Positions 34,574 to 43,953 of a stretch of 64,000 bases of DNA are shown here, piece after piece. Source of the stretch: Arthrobacter sp. ATA002. Its GTDB lineage: Bacteria; Actinomycetota; Actinomycetes; Actinomycetales; Micrococcaceae. Position numbers and translations under genes: made by a program. The notes under the pieces were generated by a model that saw only the letters and a program-made list of their open reading frames with translations, did no database searches and was not told the origin of the DNA. Every line of letters begins with the position of its first letter. Positions within the stretch are counted from its first letter, which is position 1. The stretch spans positions 3,472,001 through 3,536,000 of the forward strand of contig NZ_CP114015.1 of assembly GCF_026898095.1 (NCBI RefSeq), read 5' to 3'.

Positions 34574-34621
34574 AACGACATCCTTGTCTGTATAAAGGCT
34601 CAGCCCTTGCAGGCCTTCTGG

Positions 34622-34655
34622 CGCGTTTGTCCGGAGCTCGCGTTTGTCCGGAGCT
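34622..34655. repeat. Perfect tandem duplication of 17 bp at the nitrilase-gene stop
   Basis: CGCGTTTGTCCGGAGCT occurs at 34622-34638 and again at 34639-34655. The second copy runs into the stop codon of the amidase gene (34654-34656). It looks like a recent slippage duplication; no function is evident. Confidence 0.8.
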
Positions 34656-35501
34656 ACGGGGCCGTGATCGGCGCGTAGGCGTCCGGGCGGCGGTCGCGGT
34701 AGAACTGCCAGTTGTTGCGCGCCGTCCGGACCAGGTCCATGTCCAGGTCACGGATCATCAACTCGTCGCCGTCGCGGGCACCGATCTCACCCACGTAGTT
34801 GCCCTGCGGATCCACCATGTAGGACGTTCCATAGAAATCCACGGCCTCGTCGCCGAACTCGTTCGTTTCGGCGCCCACCCGGTTGGGGACCACCACGTAG
34901 TAGCCGTTGGCGGCGGCCGCGGTGGGCTGCTCCAGCTCCCAGAGCCGGTTGGACAGCCCCGGCTTGGAGGCGTTCGGGTTGAAGACAATCTGGGCACCGT
35001 TCAGGCCCAGGACACGCCAGCCTTCAGGGAAGTGGCGGTCATAGCAAATGGTCAGGCCCACGGTGCCGACGGCGGTCTCGAACACCGGCCAGCCCATGTT
35101 TCCGGGCCGGAAGTAGAACTTCTCCCAGAACTTTTCGACGTGCGGAATGTGGTTCTTCCGGTATTTGCCGAGGTAGGTTCCATCGGAGTCGATCACCGCA
35201 GCGGTGTTGTAGAGGACTCCGGGCTGATCCTCTTCATAGATCGGCAGGATGATGACCATGTTGTGCTCGGCGGCGAGCTTGGAGAAGCGCTCGGTCAGGG
35301 TCCGGGAACCTTCTGCGCGTAGTCGTAGTACTTGTTGTCCTGAACAATCCCGAAATACGGGCCGTGAAACAATTCCTGGAAGCAAATGATCTGTGCGCCT
35401 TCGGCAGCTGCCTTGCGGACAAATTCCTCGTGCTTGGCAACCATGGACTCTTCATCCCCGGTCCAGGTCGTCTGGGTCAAGGCTGTGCGGATGATTGTCA
35501 T
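34654..35501 (-). CDS. Nitrilase-family N-carbamoyl amide hydrolase (beta-ureidopropionase-like; one frameshift)
   Basis: The carbon-nitrogen hydrolase triad is present: Glu in CFQELFHGPYF, Lys in YRKNHIPH, and Cys in TICYDRHFPEGWR. Such enzymes release CO2 and ammonia from N-carbamoyl-beta-alanine or N-carbamoyl amino acids, the product of dihydropyrimidinase. ATG 35501 has AGGAGG 5 bp upstream and starts MTIIRTALTQTTWTGD. The frame breaks near 35305 (one missing base after KVPGP) and resumes EGSRTLTERFSKLAAEHN. Length after repair, about 282 residues, is normal. It is first in the operon. Confidence 0.87.
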
Positions 35502-35518
35502 TTGTGCCTCCTAAAGTA

Positions 35519-35599
35519 GCGGCATACGTGCCGCGGTCCTGATTGGCCGGTTGAAGGGCCTTAATCAGTCTCTGTCCTGAACATTTCCCCAACATTTCC
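35519..35599. promoter_or_regulatory. Operator-like repeats upstream of the pyrimidine/hydantoin operon
   Basis: GCGGCA-TACG-TGCCGC (35519-35534) is a perfect 6-bp dyad immediately before the Shine-Dalgarno of the nitrilase gene. AACATTTCC recurs at 35580-35588 and 35591-35599, 11 bp apart, one helical turn. Both look like regulator sites. No regulator gene is adjacent on this side. Confidence 0.4.
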
Positions 35600-35845
35600 A
35601 CCGCGTAAAAAGGTTGAACTGCGTTGCCGCGGCGTCTGCCCATCCTTGACGCTCGGGCCGGAAGCCGCAAGGGTTTTTGGACTGTTGCAGGAAGGCCCTG
35701 CGCGGGCGGATAATGGTGCAGCGGCACATGCCCGAAACAAAGGGGTGCTAGCCTCCTGAATAGATCGCCGGTGGGAAATAGCCGGTAGAACTGGTCTGGA
35801 TTTGGACCATAGATCCCTCCATTTCGTCTCCACCTGCGAGGAACT
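35600..35845. other. Intergenic region before the siderophore/cobalamin-type importer
   Basis: No gene is seen. A hairpin TGGTC/GACCA lies near 35793-35811. The region must hold the promoter of the plus-strand importer, but no clear -35/-10 pair stands out. Confidence 0.4.
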
Positions 35846-36864
35846 ATGAACCGATCCCTTTTACCTGCTTTTCCCTGCTCCTGGCCGCCGCTCTTGCCGG
35901 GCTCGCCGGCTGTTCGGGTGCACCGGAACCGTCAACTCCCGCAGCCCAGGACCGAACCGGACCTTCGGCTTCGGGCACTCCGGGTCCGGCGGCGTCATAC
36001 CCGCTGACAGTGACCAACTGCGGCACCGAGGTCACCCTCGAGTCCCCGCCGGAACGCATTGTGACGATTAAGTCGACGTCGCTGGAGACCCTCCTGGCCC
36101 TCGGCCTGGGCAGCAAAGTGGTGGGCTCGGCCTTCTCCGACGGTCCGGTGCCCGGGGCGCTGGCCGCCGACGCCGCGTCGGTGCCGGTGTTATCCGATGC
36201 GGCGCCGACCCAGGAAGCCGTGCTGGAACTCGAACCCGACTTCATTTACGCCGGCTGGGAGTCGAATTTGGGCTCCGATACTGCTGGTGAGCGCGGTTTC
36301 CTGGCTTCGCTCGGCATCGGCAGCTACGTTTCGCCCGCTGCGTGCCGGGAAGACGGCGCGCCCGGCAAACTGGACTTCGAGGATGTGTTCGCGAACATTG
36401 CGGAAGCCGGAGCCCTGTTCGGTGCTCCCGAGGCCGCAGCCGAGCTCATTGCCGAACAGCGCAAAGTCCTCGACGGCGTGACACCGGCCGGAGACGCCCG
36501 AAGCGCCTTTTGGTTCTCCTCGGGCCGGGACACCCCGTATGCGGGAGCCGGGCTGGGTGCGCCGCAAATGATGATGGACGAACTCGGCCTGGAGAATATC
36601 GCCGCGGATGTCGAAGACGCCTGGGCTTCCCTGAGCTGGGAAACCGTGGTGGCCGCCAACCCGGACGTCATCATCCTCGTGGATGCCGACCGCAACACCG
36701 CCGAGTCCAAGAAGGAACTGCTGGCCTCCATGCCGGCCACTGCCGGCATGGACGCGGTGGTCAACGAGCGCTATCTGGTCCTTCCCTTCGCCGCCGGGGA
36801 GGCCGGAGTCCGGAACGCCGAAGCCGTGGCGGACCTCGCCGGCCAGCTGACCGGCCTGCCATGA
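35846..36864 (+). CDS. Iron-siderophore/cobalamin-type ABC binding lipoprotein (one frameshift)
   Basis: A class III periplasmic-binding-type lipoprotein. ATG 35846, with GAGGA just upstream, reads MNRS and then, after a one-base break near 35858, TCFSLLLAAALAGLAGC with a lipobox. The mature protein follows the BtuF/FepB pattern: TNCGTEVTLESPPERIVTI, ETLLALGLGSKVVG, then PDFIYAGWESN, and the C-terminal WETVVAANPDVIILVD. It is coupled by ATGA overlap to the permease gene. Ligand class (ferric siderophore, haem or cobalamin) cannot be decided from sequence alone. Confidence 0.83.
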
Positions 36865-37964
36865 CGGACGTCCGCAGCCTCCGGGCAGCAGCGGCCCGCC
36901 CGTCCCCTGCACGCCCCTCCGCGGCCCGCCCGTCCCCGCCGCCGCCGGCACCGCACCGCCGGTTCCGGACGGGGCCGGCGACGGCGGTCCTTGCTGCCGC
37001 GCTGGTCTTTTCCATTGCCGCGGCAACAGCGGTGGGGCCGGCGGACATCAGTGTGGCGGACGCCTTCGGTGCCATTGCGTCCCATCTCGGACTGGGCTCC
37101 AGCCCGCTGTCCGCCCTGCACGACGGGATTATCTGGGAGCTGCGCCTGCCCCGGGTGCTGACGGCAGCAGCCGTGGGCGCCGGACTGGCGGTCAGCGGCG
37201 CCGTCATGCAGGCACTGACCCGCAATGCCCTGGCCGACCCGTACCTGCTGGGCCTGTCCTCCGGAGCCTCCCTGGGCGCGGTGTGCGTGGTGCTGCTGGG
37301 CCTGCAGCTGCTCCTTCCGCTGGCGGCCTTCATAGGTGCCCTGGCGGCCCTGGCCGCAACCCTGCTCCTGGCCCGCCTGGCCGGCGGACTTACTCCGTCC
37401 CGCACCGTCCTGGCCGGAGTGGCCGTTTCCTCGCTGGGCAGCGCCCTCACCAGTTTGGTGATTTTCTGGACCGCCACCGGCGACTCGTACCGGAATATCC
37501 TGGGCTGGCTGCTCGGCTCGCTCAGCGGCGCCCAGTGGTCCAGCGCGGGAATCGCGGGAGCCGCCCTGCTGGTGGCCGGCGTGCCGCTGCTGGCTGCATC
37601 CCGCCTGTTGGACGGGTTCGCGTTCGGCGACGACGCCGCCTCGGCCCTGGGCATCCATGTTCCGGCAGTGCGCTGGAGCATGCTGGCGGGCACTGCCCTG
37701 CTGACCGGTGCCATGGTCTCCGTGAGCGGGGCGATCGGCTTCATCGGGCTCGTGTTTCCGCATGTTGTCCGGCTGATCGCGGGGCCCGGGCACCGCGCTC
37801 TCCTGCCGCTGTCCGCCCTGTGCGGCGCAATCTTCCTCATCTGGGCCGACACGGGGGCCCGCTTCATCTTTGAGCCCCGCGAACTGCCTGTGGGCGTGGT
37901 GACAGCGGTGATCGGTGCGCCGGTGTTCGCGTACGTGCTGGCCCGGCGGAAGGGCGGGTCATGA
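36861..37964 (+). CDS. FecCD/BtuC-family ABC permease
   Basis: A 367-residue permease with a Pro/Ala-rich cytoplasmic N-terminus of about 35 residues followed by roughly ten hydrophobic segments. Family motifs include LRLPRVLTAAAVGAGLAVSGAVMQ, NALADPYLLGLSSGASLGA, GAIGFIGLVFPHVVRLIAGP and ELPVGVVTAVIGAPVFAYVL. ATG 36861 overlaps the binding-protein stop, and its own stop overlaps the ATPase start, so the three genes are one translationally coupled operon. It is intact. Confidence 0.92.
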   Translation: MTDVRSLRAAAARPSPARPSAARPSPPPPAPHRRFRTGPATAVLAAALVFSIAAATAVGPADISVADAFGAIASHLGLGSSPLSALHDGIIWELRLPRVLTAAAVGAGLAVSGAVMQALTRNALADPYLLGLSSGASLGAVCVVLLGLQLLLPLAAFIGALAALAATLLLARLAGGLTPSRTVLAGVAVSSLGSALTSLVIFWTATGDSYRNILGWLLGSLSGAQWSSAGIAGAALLVAGVPLLAASRLLDGFAFGDDAASALGIHVPAVRWSMLAGTALLTGAMVSVSGAIGFIGLVFPHVVRLIAGPGHRALLPLSALCGAIFLIWADTGARFIFEPRELPVGVVTAVIGAPVFAYVLARRKGGS

Positions 37965-38857
37965 AGACGGTCCCTACGCGGGTTCGGCAGCCCGACGGCG
38001 GGCCGACCGGCACCCGCCAGGCCGGCACCGGCCAGCGAGACGCCGGCCAGCCCGGCGCCCGCGAGCACGCGGCCAACCTGAAGGCAGCCGGTTTGGATGT
38101 GGCCCTGGGCGGAAAGCTGGTGGTGGACGGGGTGGACTGCACGGTTCCGGCCGGGGCGCTTTCCGCACTGGTCGGACCCAACGGGGCCGGCAAGTCGACC
38201 CTGCTGCGGGCCCTGGCCGGCGTCGTTCCCGTCCGCCGGGGGACCGTGCTGTGGCAGGGCCGGGACCTGCTGCGGCTCCCCCGCCGCGAGCGTGCCCGGA
38301 TCGCGGCGCTGGCAGAGCAGGAATCCGGCACCGATACGCCGCTCACCGTGCGCGACGTGGTGTCCCTGGGGACCATGCCGCACCGTCCGCTGCTGGGGTT
38401 CGGCGACGGTGAAGATGACGCCGCCGTGGCCGGGGCCCTGCGCTCGGCCGGCGTCCCGGAGCTGGCGGACCGGCTGTTCGGGGAGCTGTCCGGCGGACAG
38501 CGGCAGCGGGTCCAGCTGGCCCGGGCGCTGGCGCAGCAACCGCAGCTGCTGCTTTTGGACGAGCCGACGAACCACCTGGATCCGCACGCCCAGCTGACCA
38601 CATTGCATCTGATGCGGCAGCTGGCCGGGCAGGGCATCGCCGTCGTTGCCGCGCTGCATGACCTGACGCACGCCGCGGCGCACTGTGACCACGTCATTGT
38701 CCTGTCCGAAGGCGCCGTGGTGGCCGCCGGCGACCCCCGCCTGGTCCTAACCGCGGACCTGATTCACGCCGTGTACGGAGTGGACGCCCATGTGCTGGAG
38801 CATCCGGCCACCGGCCGGCCGCTGATTGCCCTGTCCCTGGGCGTCAGTTCCCGGTGA
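37961..38857 (+). CDS. FecE/BtuD-type ABC ATP-binding protein
   Basis: The 298-residue ATPase of the importer, with Walker A GPNGAGKS, signature LSGGQRQR, Walker [13 protein letters not shown] and switch His in [10 protein letters not shown]. About 40 residues of low-complexity Gly/Arg/Ala sequence precede the domain. An internal start is possible but the ATG at 37961 is coupled to the permease stop (ATGA). The 3' end overlaps the convergent cofE gene by 14 bp. It is intact. Confidence 0.9.
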   Translation: MKTVPTRVRQPDGGPTGTRQAGTGQRDAGQPGAREHAANLKAAGLDVALGGKLVVDGVDCTVPAGALSALVGPNGAGKSTLLRALAGVVPVRRGTVLWQGRDLLRLPRRERARIAALAEQESGTDTPLTVRDVVSLGTMPHRPLLGFGDGEDDAAVAGALRSAGVPELADRLFGELSGGQRQRVQLARALAQQPQLLLLDEPTNHLDPHAQLTTLHLMRQLAGQGIAVVAALHDLTHAAAHCDHVIVLSEGAVVAAGDPRLVLTADLIHAVYGVDAHVLEHPATGRPLIALSLGVSSR

Positions 38858-39654
38858 AGGGCGGAACCGGCAGCCCGGCGTCCCGGCATGCTGCGGCGTA
38901 GCCTTCGCGCCAGGCTTCCGCGGATCCCAGCCGGAACATATCCTGTCCGGCCGGGCGCACCAGCGAGCGGGCCCCGGGGTCCGGAGCCCGCTCCGGACGG
39001 GTGGACCAGTTCCGGCAGACCGCGCACCACTGCCACCGGATTCCGGCTGGTCTTGCCCTTGACCAGGTCCGCCGCTGCCGCAATTTCATCGGCGACGGCC
39101 GTGATCGTGGCCTTCATCTGCTGTCCGAAGGTGTCGGTGCTTCCGCGCAGGTCGGTGATGAGATCCACACCGGCTGCTCCAATGGCAGCGTCCGTTTGCC
39201 CCTCCCGCCAGGCCCGGCCCAGCGTGTCGGTGATCAAAACCCCGACGTCGAAGCCCAGCTCCCGGCGCAGGGCCGCGCACAGGGCGCGGGCTGAGGCGTC
39301 AGGATCGACCGGCAGCAGCAGCACCGTCCCGGCGGGGGTGTTGCTGTTGTCCACCCCCGCCGCGGCAGCCACAATGCCGAGCTTGTTCTCCACGATCCGG
39401 GTCACTCCGCCGGGATGAGCCCTGCTGGCGACGACCCGGACAGTTTCATCCGTGATCGCCTGTTCCCGGTCCGCGGCGGAGACTTGGCGGCCTTCCGCCT
39501 TGGACACGATCTTGGAGGTGACGGCGAGGATATCCCCCGCCTGCAGGGCACAGTCCGGAGCCGCTGCCGCGGCAGCAAGGATCACCTCCGCCAAGTTCGT
39601 CCCCGGAGTGATTTCTCCGATCCCGGGAAGGGCAAACAGCGTGATGCTGCGCAT
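38844..39654 (-). CDS. cofE: Coenzyme F420-0:L-glutamate ligase (one frameshift)
   Basis: CofE adds glutamate residues to coenzyme F420-0 using GTP. Motifs include [34 protein letters not shown], the metal-binding region [21 protein letters not shown], and [19 protein letters not shown]. The frame breaks near 39000 and continues [23 protein letters not shown], ending at 38844. The repaired length of about 270 residues corresponds to the CofE part only. The C-terminal flavin domain of mycobacterial FbiB is absent. It lies 4 bp after the F420-type oxidoreductase gene, which supports an operon. Confidence 0.87.
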
Positions 39655-39658
39655 CGGG

Positions 39659-40660
39659 TCAGCGCTTGAGTGCCGGGAGCACGCTGCGCGAGAAGACGTC
39701 GATCCACTCACGCTGGTTCCGGCCCACGTTATGCAGGTAGATACGGTCAAAACCGAGATCGACGAACTTCTGGATATAGGCGCGGTGGACGTCCGGGTCG
39801 CTGGAAATCACCAGCCGCCCTTCGAAGTCCTCCGGACGGACCAGCTTGGCCATCTGCTCCAGTTCGAACGGCGAGCGGATGTCTCCCTTGGGGAACTTCA
39901 TGCCGCCGTTGGGCCATTCCACCATGGCGTTGGTCAGCGCTTCCTCGTCCGTCTCCGCCCAGCTCATGTGCAGCTGCAGGACCTTCGGCATGCTGTCCGG
40001 ATCCTTGCCGGCTTCCCGTGCTCCGGCGTCGAACCGGTCAAAGAGCATGCCAATCTTTTCCAGCGGCGCGCCCACCGTGATGAGCCCGTCGGCATGCCGG
40101 CCCGCCCGCTTCGCCGTGACCGGCCCGGCGGTGGCTACCAGAATCTCGGGCGCTGCCTCCGGCATGGTCCACAGCCGGGTGGATTCCATCTTGTAGTACT
40201 CGCCCTTGTGCCGCACGTCCTTGCCCGCGAGGGAGTTGGTGAAGAGTTTGGTGATGATTTCGATGGCTTCGAACATCCGGTTGATCCGCTCCGGCGCCTC
40301 GGGCCAGTACTGCGCCGTAATGTGTTCATTCAAAGCCTCACCGGATCCGAGCCCCAGCCAGTGCCGGCCCGGGTACATTGCCGCCAGGGTTGCCGACGCC
40401 TGGGCAACCATTGCCGGGTGCCACCGGAACGTGGGAGCTGTAACACCGGGACCAATATCGCCCTTTGTCCGCTCGCCCAGCGCCGACAGCACATTCCAGA
40501 CAAATGCCGACTGGCCCTGCGCCGGAACCCACGGCTGGAAATGGTCCGCTGCCATAACTCCGGAAAAACCCATACTTTCGGCGTATTCTGCGAGCGCCAC
40601 CGCTTCTGTGGGATGGAATTGCTCAAGCATTGCGGCGTAGCCAATTGTTAAAGAAGTCAT
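39659..40660 (-). CDS. F420-dependent LLM-class oxidoreductase (glucose-6-phosphate dehydrogenase-like family)
   Basis: A 333-residue luciferase-fold protein of the group that includes F420-dependent glucose-6-phosphate dehydrogenase. Landmarks are [38 protein letters not shown], the [30 protein letters not shown] segment and [15 protein letters not shown] 40660 is chosen since it gives the usual family N-terminus; longer frames upstream run into the palindromic operator. The adjacent cofE gene supports use of F420. The substrate is not predictable, as most relatives are not sugar-phosphate enzymes. It is intact. Confidence 0.88.
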   Translation of the reverse strand: MTSLTIGYAAMLEQFHPTEAVALAEYAESMGFSGVMAADHFQPWVPAQGQSAFVWNVLSALGERTKGDIGPGVTAPTFRWHPAMVAQASATLAAMYPGRHWLGLGSGEALNEHITAQYWPEAPERINRMFEAIEIITKLFTNSLAGKDVRHKGEYYKMESTRLWTMPEAAPEILVATAGPVTAKRAGRHADGLITVGAPLEKIGMLFDRFDAGAREAGKDPDSMPKVLQLHMSWAETDEEALTNAMVEWPNGGMKFPKGDIRSPFELEQMAKLVRPEDFEGRLVISSDPDVHRAYIQKFVDLGFDRIYLHNVGRNQREWIDVFSRSVLPALKR

Positions 40661-40689
40661 AAACCAATCCTGACAGCCGGACATTTCGA

Positions 40690-40713
40690 CATTGGAAACA
40701 AATGTTTCCAATG
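40690..40713. promoter_or_regulatory. Perfect 24-bp palindrome upstream of the F420 oxidoreductase gene
   Basis: Arms CATTGGAAACA (40690-40700) and TGTTTCCAATG (40703-40713) are perfectly complementary around AA. It lies 30-53 bp before the oxidoreductase start and has no T tract, so it is a dimeric repressor operator rather than a terminator. No regulator gene is adjacent. Confidence 0.65.
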
Positions 40714-40843
40714 GAATAAGCAGCACAGTTCCGGCTCGCCGGAGACCGTAGGCCCATCCTAGGGGCGGCGGGGAGCTGAGCCTAAGCATGACGCCGGGTT
40801 CTACGATGGTGGGACCGAACCTGTTGTCGACGGAAGGTCACCC

Positions 40844-42648
40844 ATGCCAGCGGACACCCCCCAGCAGAACGCCTCCGACGCACGCCTGAACGGCTACGCA
40901 CCGCTGCGTTCCTATGCGGCAATTGGGGACGGACGCACGGTGGCCCTCGTGGCCCGGGACGGGTCGGTGGACTGGTATCCCACTCCGGATTTGGATTCCG
41001 TCCCGTCCTTCGCCGCCCTGCTGGACCATGAGCACGGCGGGCGGATTGAGCTGCGGCCCGTGGATGAGTTCACGGTGGAGCGGGCCTACGTTGACGGCAC
41101 CAACGTTCTAACCACAATGTTCAGCACCGCCTCCGGCACGGTGCGGGTGACTGATTCCCTCAATACCGGTGTTGCCGGCCGGCTGCCCTGGGGCGAGCTG
41201 GCCCGCCGGATCGAAGGGCTGGAGGGCACCGTGCAGATGCGGTGGGCCGTAACCCCGGGAAACTGCTTCGGCACCGCATCTCCCTGGGTGGAACACAGCG
41301 CCCACGGTCCGGTGCTCCATGCCCAGCAAACAACCATCGGGGTGCGCGGCCTCAATCACGGCAGCGAACGGGTCACTGACTCCAGCATCTCCGGCGCCTT
41401 CACTGCTTCCGCCGGCTCCAGGCACCTGGTGGCGGTCATCTCCACCCACAACGAACCGCTGCCCCTGCCGGATCCCGAAACCGTGGATGCCGGCGTCGAC
41501 CGCACCATTGGCAACTGGCAGCAGTGGATGCGGGAATTCTCCTACGACGGGCCCTGGTGCGACGCGGTGGAGCGCAGCGCGCTGGCCCTGAAGCTGCTGA
41601 TCCACAGCCCCTCCGGAGCCGTGGCCGCCGCTGCCACGACATCCCTGCCCGAGAGCCTGGCCGGCGGCAAGAACTGGGATTACCGCTACGCCTGGGTCCG
41701 CGACACCGCGTACACCCTCCACGCACTGATCCGGTTCGGACTGCGCGAAGAGGTACATGCCGCCGTCGCAGGCATGCTGAAGAACATCAGCAGCCAGGGA
41801 TCGGACCTGCAGGTGTTCACTGCCCTCAACGGGGACCGGGCCATGGACGCCGAGGAGCTGGACCTGCCCGGGTGGCGCGGAATCGGCCCCGTAGTACGTG
41901 GGAACAGCGCCGCCCGGCAGCTGCAGATGGGGGTTTTCGGCGACCTGTTCAACATTGTCCAGCTCTACGTGGACGCCGGACATGTGCTGGACACCGGCAC
42001 CGAGCGCCTGCTGGCGGACCTGGCCGACCTGGCGTGCGACACCTGGCAAAAGCGCGACGCCGGGATGTGGGAACTGTACGAGGAGCGCCACTACACCACG
42101 TCCAAGCTGGGCTGCTGGCATGCGCTGAGCTGTGCCTCGCATCTCGCCGACTTGGGACAGATCCCCGGCCCCGCCGAGCGCTGGCGGGCCGAAAAGGAAC
42201 GCATCGCGGACTGGGTCCGGGAGAACTGCTGGTCCGAGGAACGCGGCAGCTACGTCTGGTATCCGGGCTCGGACAAGCTGGATGCCTCCATCCTGCTGCA
42301 TGCCATCAGCGGCTTCGACCGCGGTGAACGGATGAGTTCCACTCTCGACGCGCTGCGCACAGAGCTCGGCCGCGGTCCGCTGCTCTACCGGTACAGCGGC
42401 GCCGAGAAGGAGGAGGGGACGTTTGTGGCCTGCGCGTTCTGGCTGGTGTCGGCGCTGGCCCTGGTCGGCCGCCGGGAGGAAGCGGCGGAGCTCATGGACC
42501 AGCTGGTGCCGCTGGCCAACGACGTGGGCCTGTACACCGAGATGATCGCGGAGGAGGACCATGCCTTCCTGGGGAACTTTCCGCAGGGACTCTCCACCTT
42601 GCCCTCGTCACCGCTGCGCTCACGTTCAATGACGCACGCGGCGGCTGA
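40844..42648 (+). CDS. Glycoside hydrolase family 15-like protein (trehalase/glucoamylase type; one frameshift)
   Basis: The enzyme of about 600 residues has the N-terminal beta-sandwich (YAPLRSYAAIGDGRTVALVARDGSVDWYPTPDLDS) and the alpha/alpha-barrel of actinobacterial trehalase-like GH15 proteins, with TTSLPESLAGGKNWDYRYAWVRDTAYTLHALIRFG. The catalytic glutamate of the second half is probably in LYTEMIAEEDHAFLGNFPQG. The frame breaks near 42590, where a missing C in CTCTCCACC restores LSHLALVTAALTFNDARGG and a stop at 42648. There is no signal peptide. Substrate is uncertain; trehalose or alpha-glucans are possible. Confidence 0.83.
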
Positions 42649-42680
42649 CCCCTCACCTCCCACGGAACGGATTTCCGGGA

Positions 42681-43597
42681 ATGGCCAAGCCTTTTACCCT
42701 GACCCAGCTGCGCTATTTTGCGGTGGTGGCGGAGCTGGAAAACATGACGGCCGCAGCCGAACGCCTGCTGGTGACCCAGTCGGCCCTGTCCTCGGCGATG
42801 GCGCAGCTTGAGGCCAGCCTGAACACCCAGCTTTTCGTGCGGCTGCGGACCCGCGGACTCCGGCTCACTGCCTCCGGGCGGCAGCTTGCCCAGGACGCCA
42901 AAGCCCTGCTTGAGCACGCCGACTCCGTCTACGAATCGGCCCGCGGACTGGACCGGAACCTGACGGGCGGACTGACCGTGGGCGTGTTCACCCCGCTGGC
43001 CCCTTTCGGCTTCCGGCCATTCTCCAGACGTTCGAAGCGCGGCATCCCGGCGTTGCAGTCTCCATTCTGGAAACCGACCTCGCCGGCCTGCAGACCGCGC
43101 TGGCCGAGGGACGGTGCGACGTCGCCCTGACTTATGATCTCGGCCTAGGCGAAGGATTCGTCCGCTCCGTGCTGGAGCGGGTGCCCCCGCACGTCCTGGT
43201 ACACGCCGGCCATCCGGCCGCTGCCGGTCCCGACCGGACCGTTGCCCTGCGGGACCTGGCGGGCGAACCGTCCATCGTGCTGGATCTGCCGCACAGCCGT
43301 GAATACTATGAGCGGCTTTACGCGCTGGCCGGGGTGGCTCCCAACGTCCGCCACCGCTTCACGGGCTACGAAACCGTACGGTCGTTCGTGGCGAAGGGCC
43401 ACGGTTATGCCGTGCTGAACCAGCGGCTGCACAGTGACCTGACCTATTCCGGCGGCAAGGTGGTGGTGTTGAACCTCATCGATGATTTCCCGCCGATCGA
43501 AGTGATGCTCGTCCGGCCGGAGGCGGTGCAGCCAACCCGCCGGGTCCTTGCCTTCGAGGAAACGTGCCTTCGGCTCTATGGAGCCGGACGCCCCTAG
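42681..43597 (+). CDS. LysR-family transcriptional regulator (one frameshift)
   Basis: A normal-length LysR protein after repair, about 305 residues. The DNA-binding domain is FTLTQLRYFAVVAELENMTAAAERLLVTQSALSSAMAQLEASLNTQLFVR. The frame breaks near 43010 and resumes FRLPAILQTFEARHPGVAVSILETDLAGLQTALAEGRCDVALTYDL, a typical effector domain. It lies 32 bp after the GH15-like gene but upstream of the transporter-carbamoylase-amidase operon, which it probably controls. A Crp-like site separates the two. Confidence 0.82.
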
Positions 43598-43667
43598 CCA
43601 GGCGGGACTTCCATCCACTGCTCATCACTTAAATCGATGGGAACTCCCTAAACAATCAATTGGACAA

Positions 43668-43685
43668 CTGTGAGCGGGCTCACAG
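43668..43685. promoter_or_regulatory. Crp/GlxR-type binding site
   Basis: TGTGA-GCGGGC-TCACA (43669-43684) matches the Crp-family consensus TGTGA-N6-TCACA exactly and is an extended perfect palindrome with flanking C and G. It lies 265 bp before the transporter gene. Actinobacterial GlxR/Crp proteins use the same sequence, so carbon-status control of the downstream operon is likely. Confidence 0.6.
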
Positions 43686-43803
43686 ATAGTGAATCCGTCA
43701 GGGTGGCCGGGCGCGGAGGGGCCCCGGTCCACCGGCCCCGCGCTGTGTGGCGGACGTGACGCCCGCCGCCGGGACCCGCCGCAGCGATTCCGAAGGAGTT
43801 CCA

Positions 43804-43953
43804 GTGATTCCGCACGACATGCAAGGTTTCGGCCCCTTGACCCGGGCCCGCCGCTCCGGCAACACGGCCGCAATAATGCCCCGATTCTTTTCCCTCAGCC
43901 GTAATACAAGTCCCATCAGTGGAAACACCGCCGCCCTAGCGTGGAACCCATGA
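43804..43953 (+). CDS. Possible 49-residue leader ORF coupled to the MHS transporter gene
   Basis: A GTG at 43804 is preceded by AAGGAG with a 5-bp gap, a better ribosome site than any near the transporter start. The ORF (M-I-P-H-D-M-Q-G-F-G...) ends with TGA overlapping the transporter ATG (ATGA), so it could drive translational coupling. The peptide matches no family I know, has no clear hydrophobic segment, and may simply be a regulatory ORF. Given the density of frameshifts here it could also be misread. Confidence 0.35.
   Translation: MIPHDMQGFGPLTRARRSGNTAAIMPRFFSLSRNTSPISGNTAALAWNP

Noticed and set aside
35745..35835. Riboswitch-like sequence (GGGGTGC, then GAACTGGTCTGGAT) resembling parts of a TPP riboswitch
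   Set aside because: The invariant CUGAGA core is missing, the 3' half is better explained by a simple TGGTC/GACCA hairpin, and the downstream importer is not a thiamine gene. Cobalamin riboswitch boxes are also absent.
36761..38692. Minus-strand open frame of over 600 codons antisense to the siderophore-type importer
   Set aside because: The plus-strand genes have full family motifs and coupled overlaps; the antisense frame is low complexity and unlike any protein.
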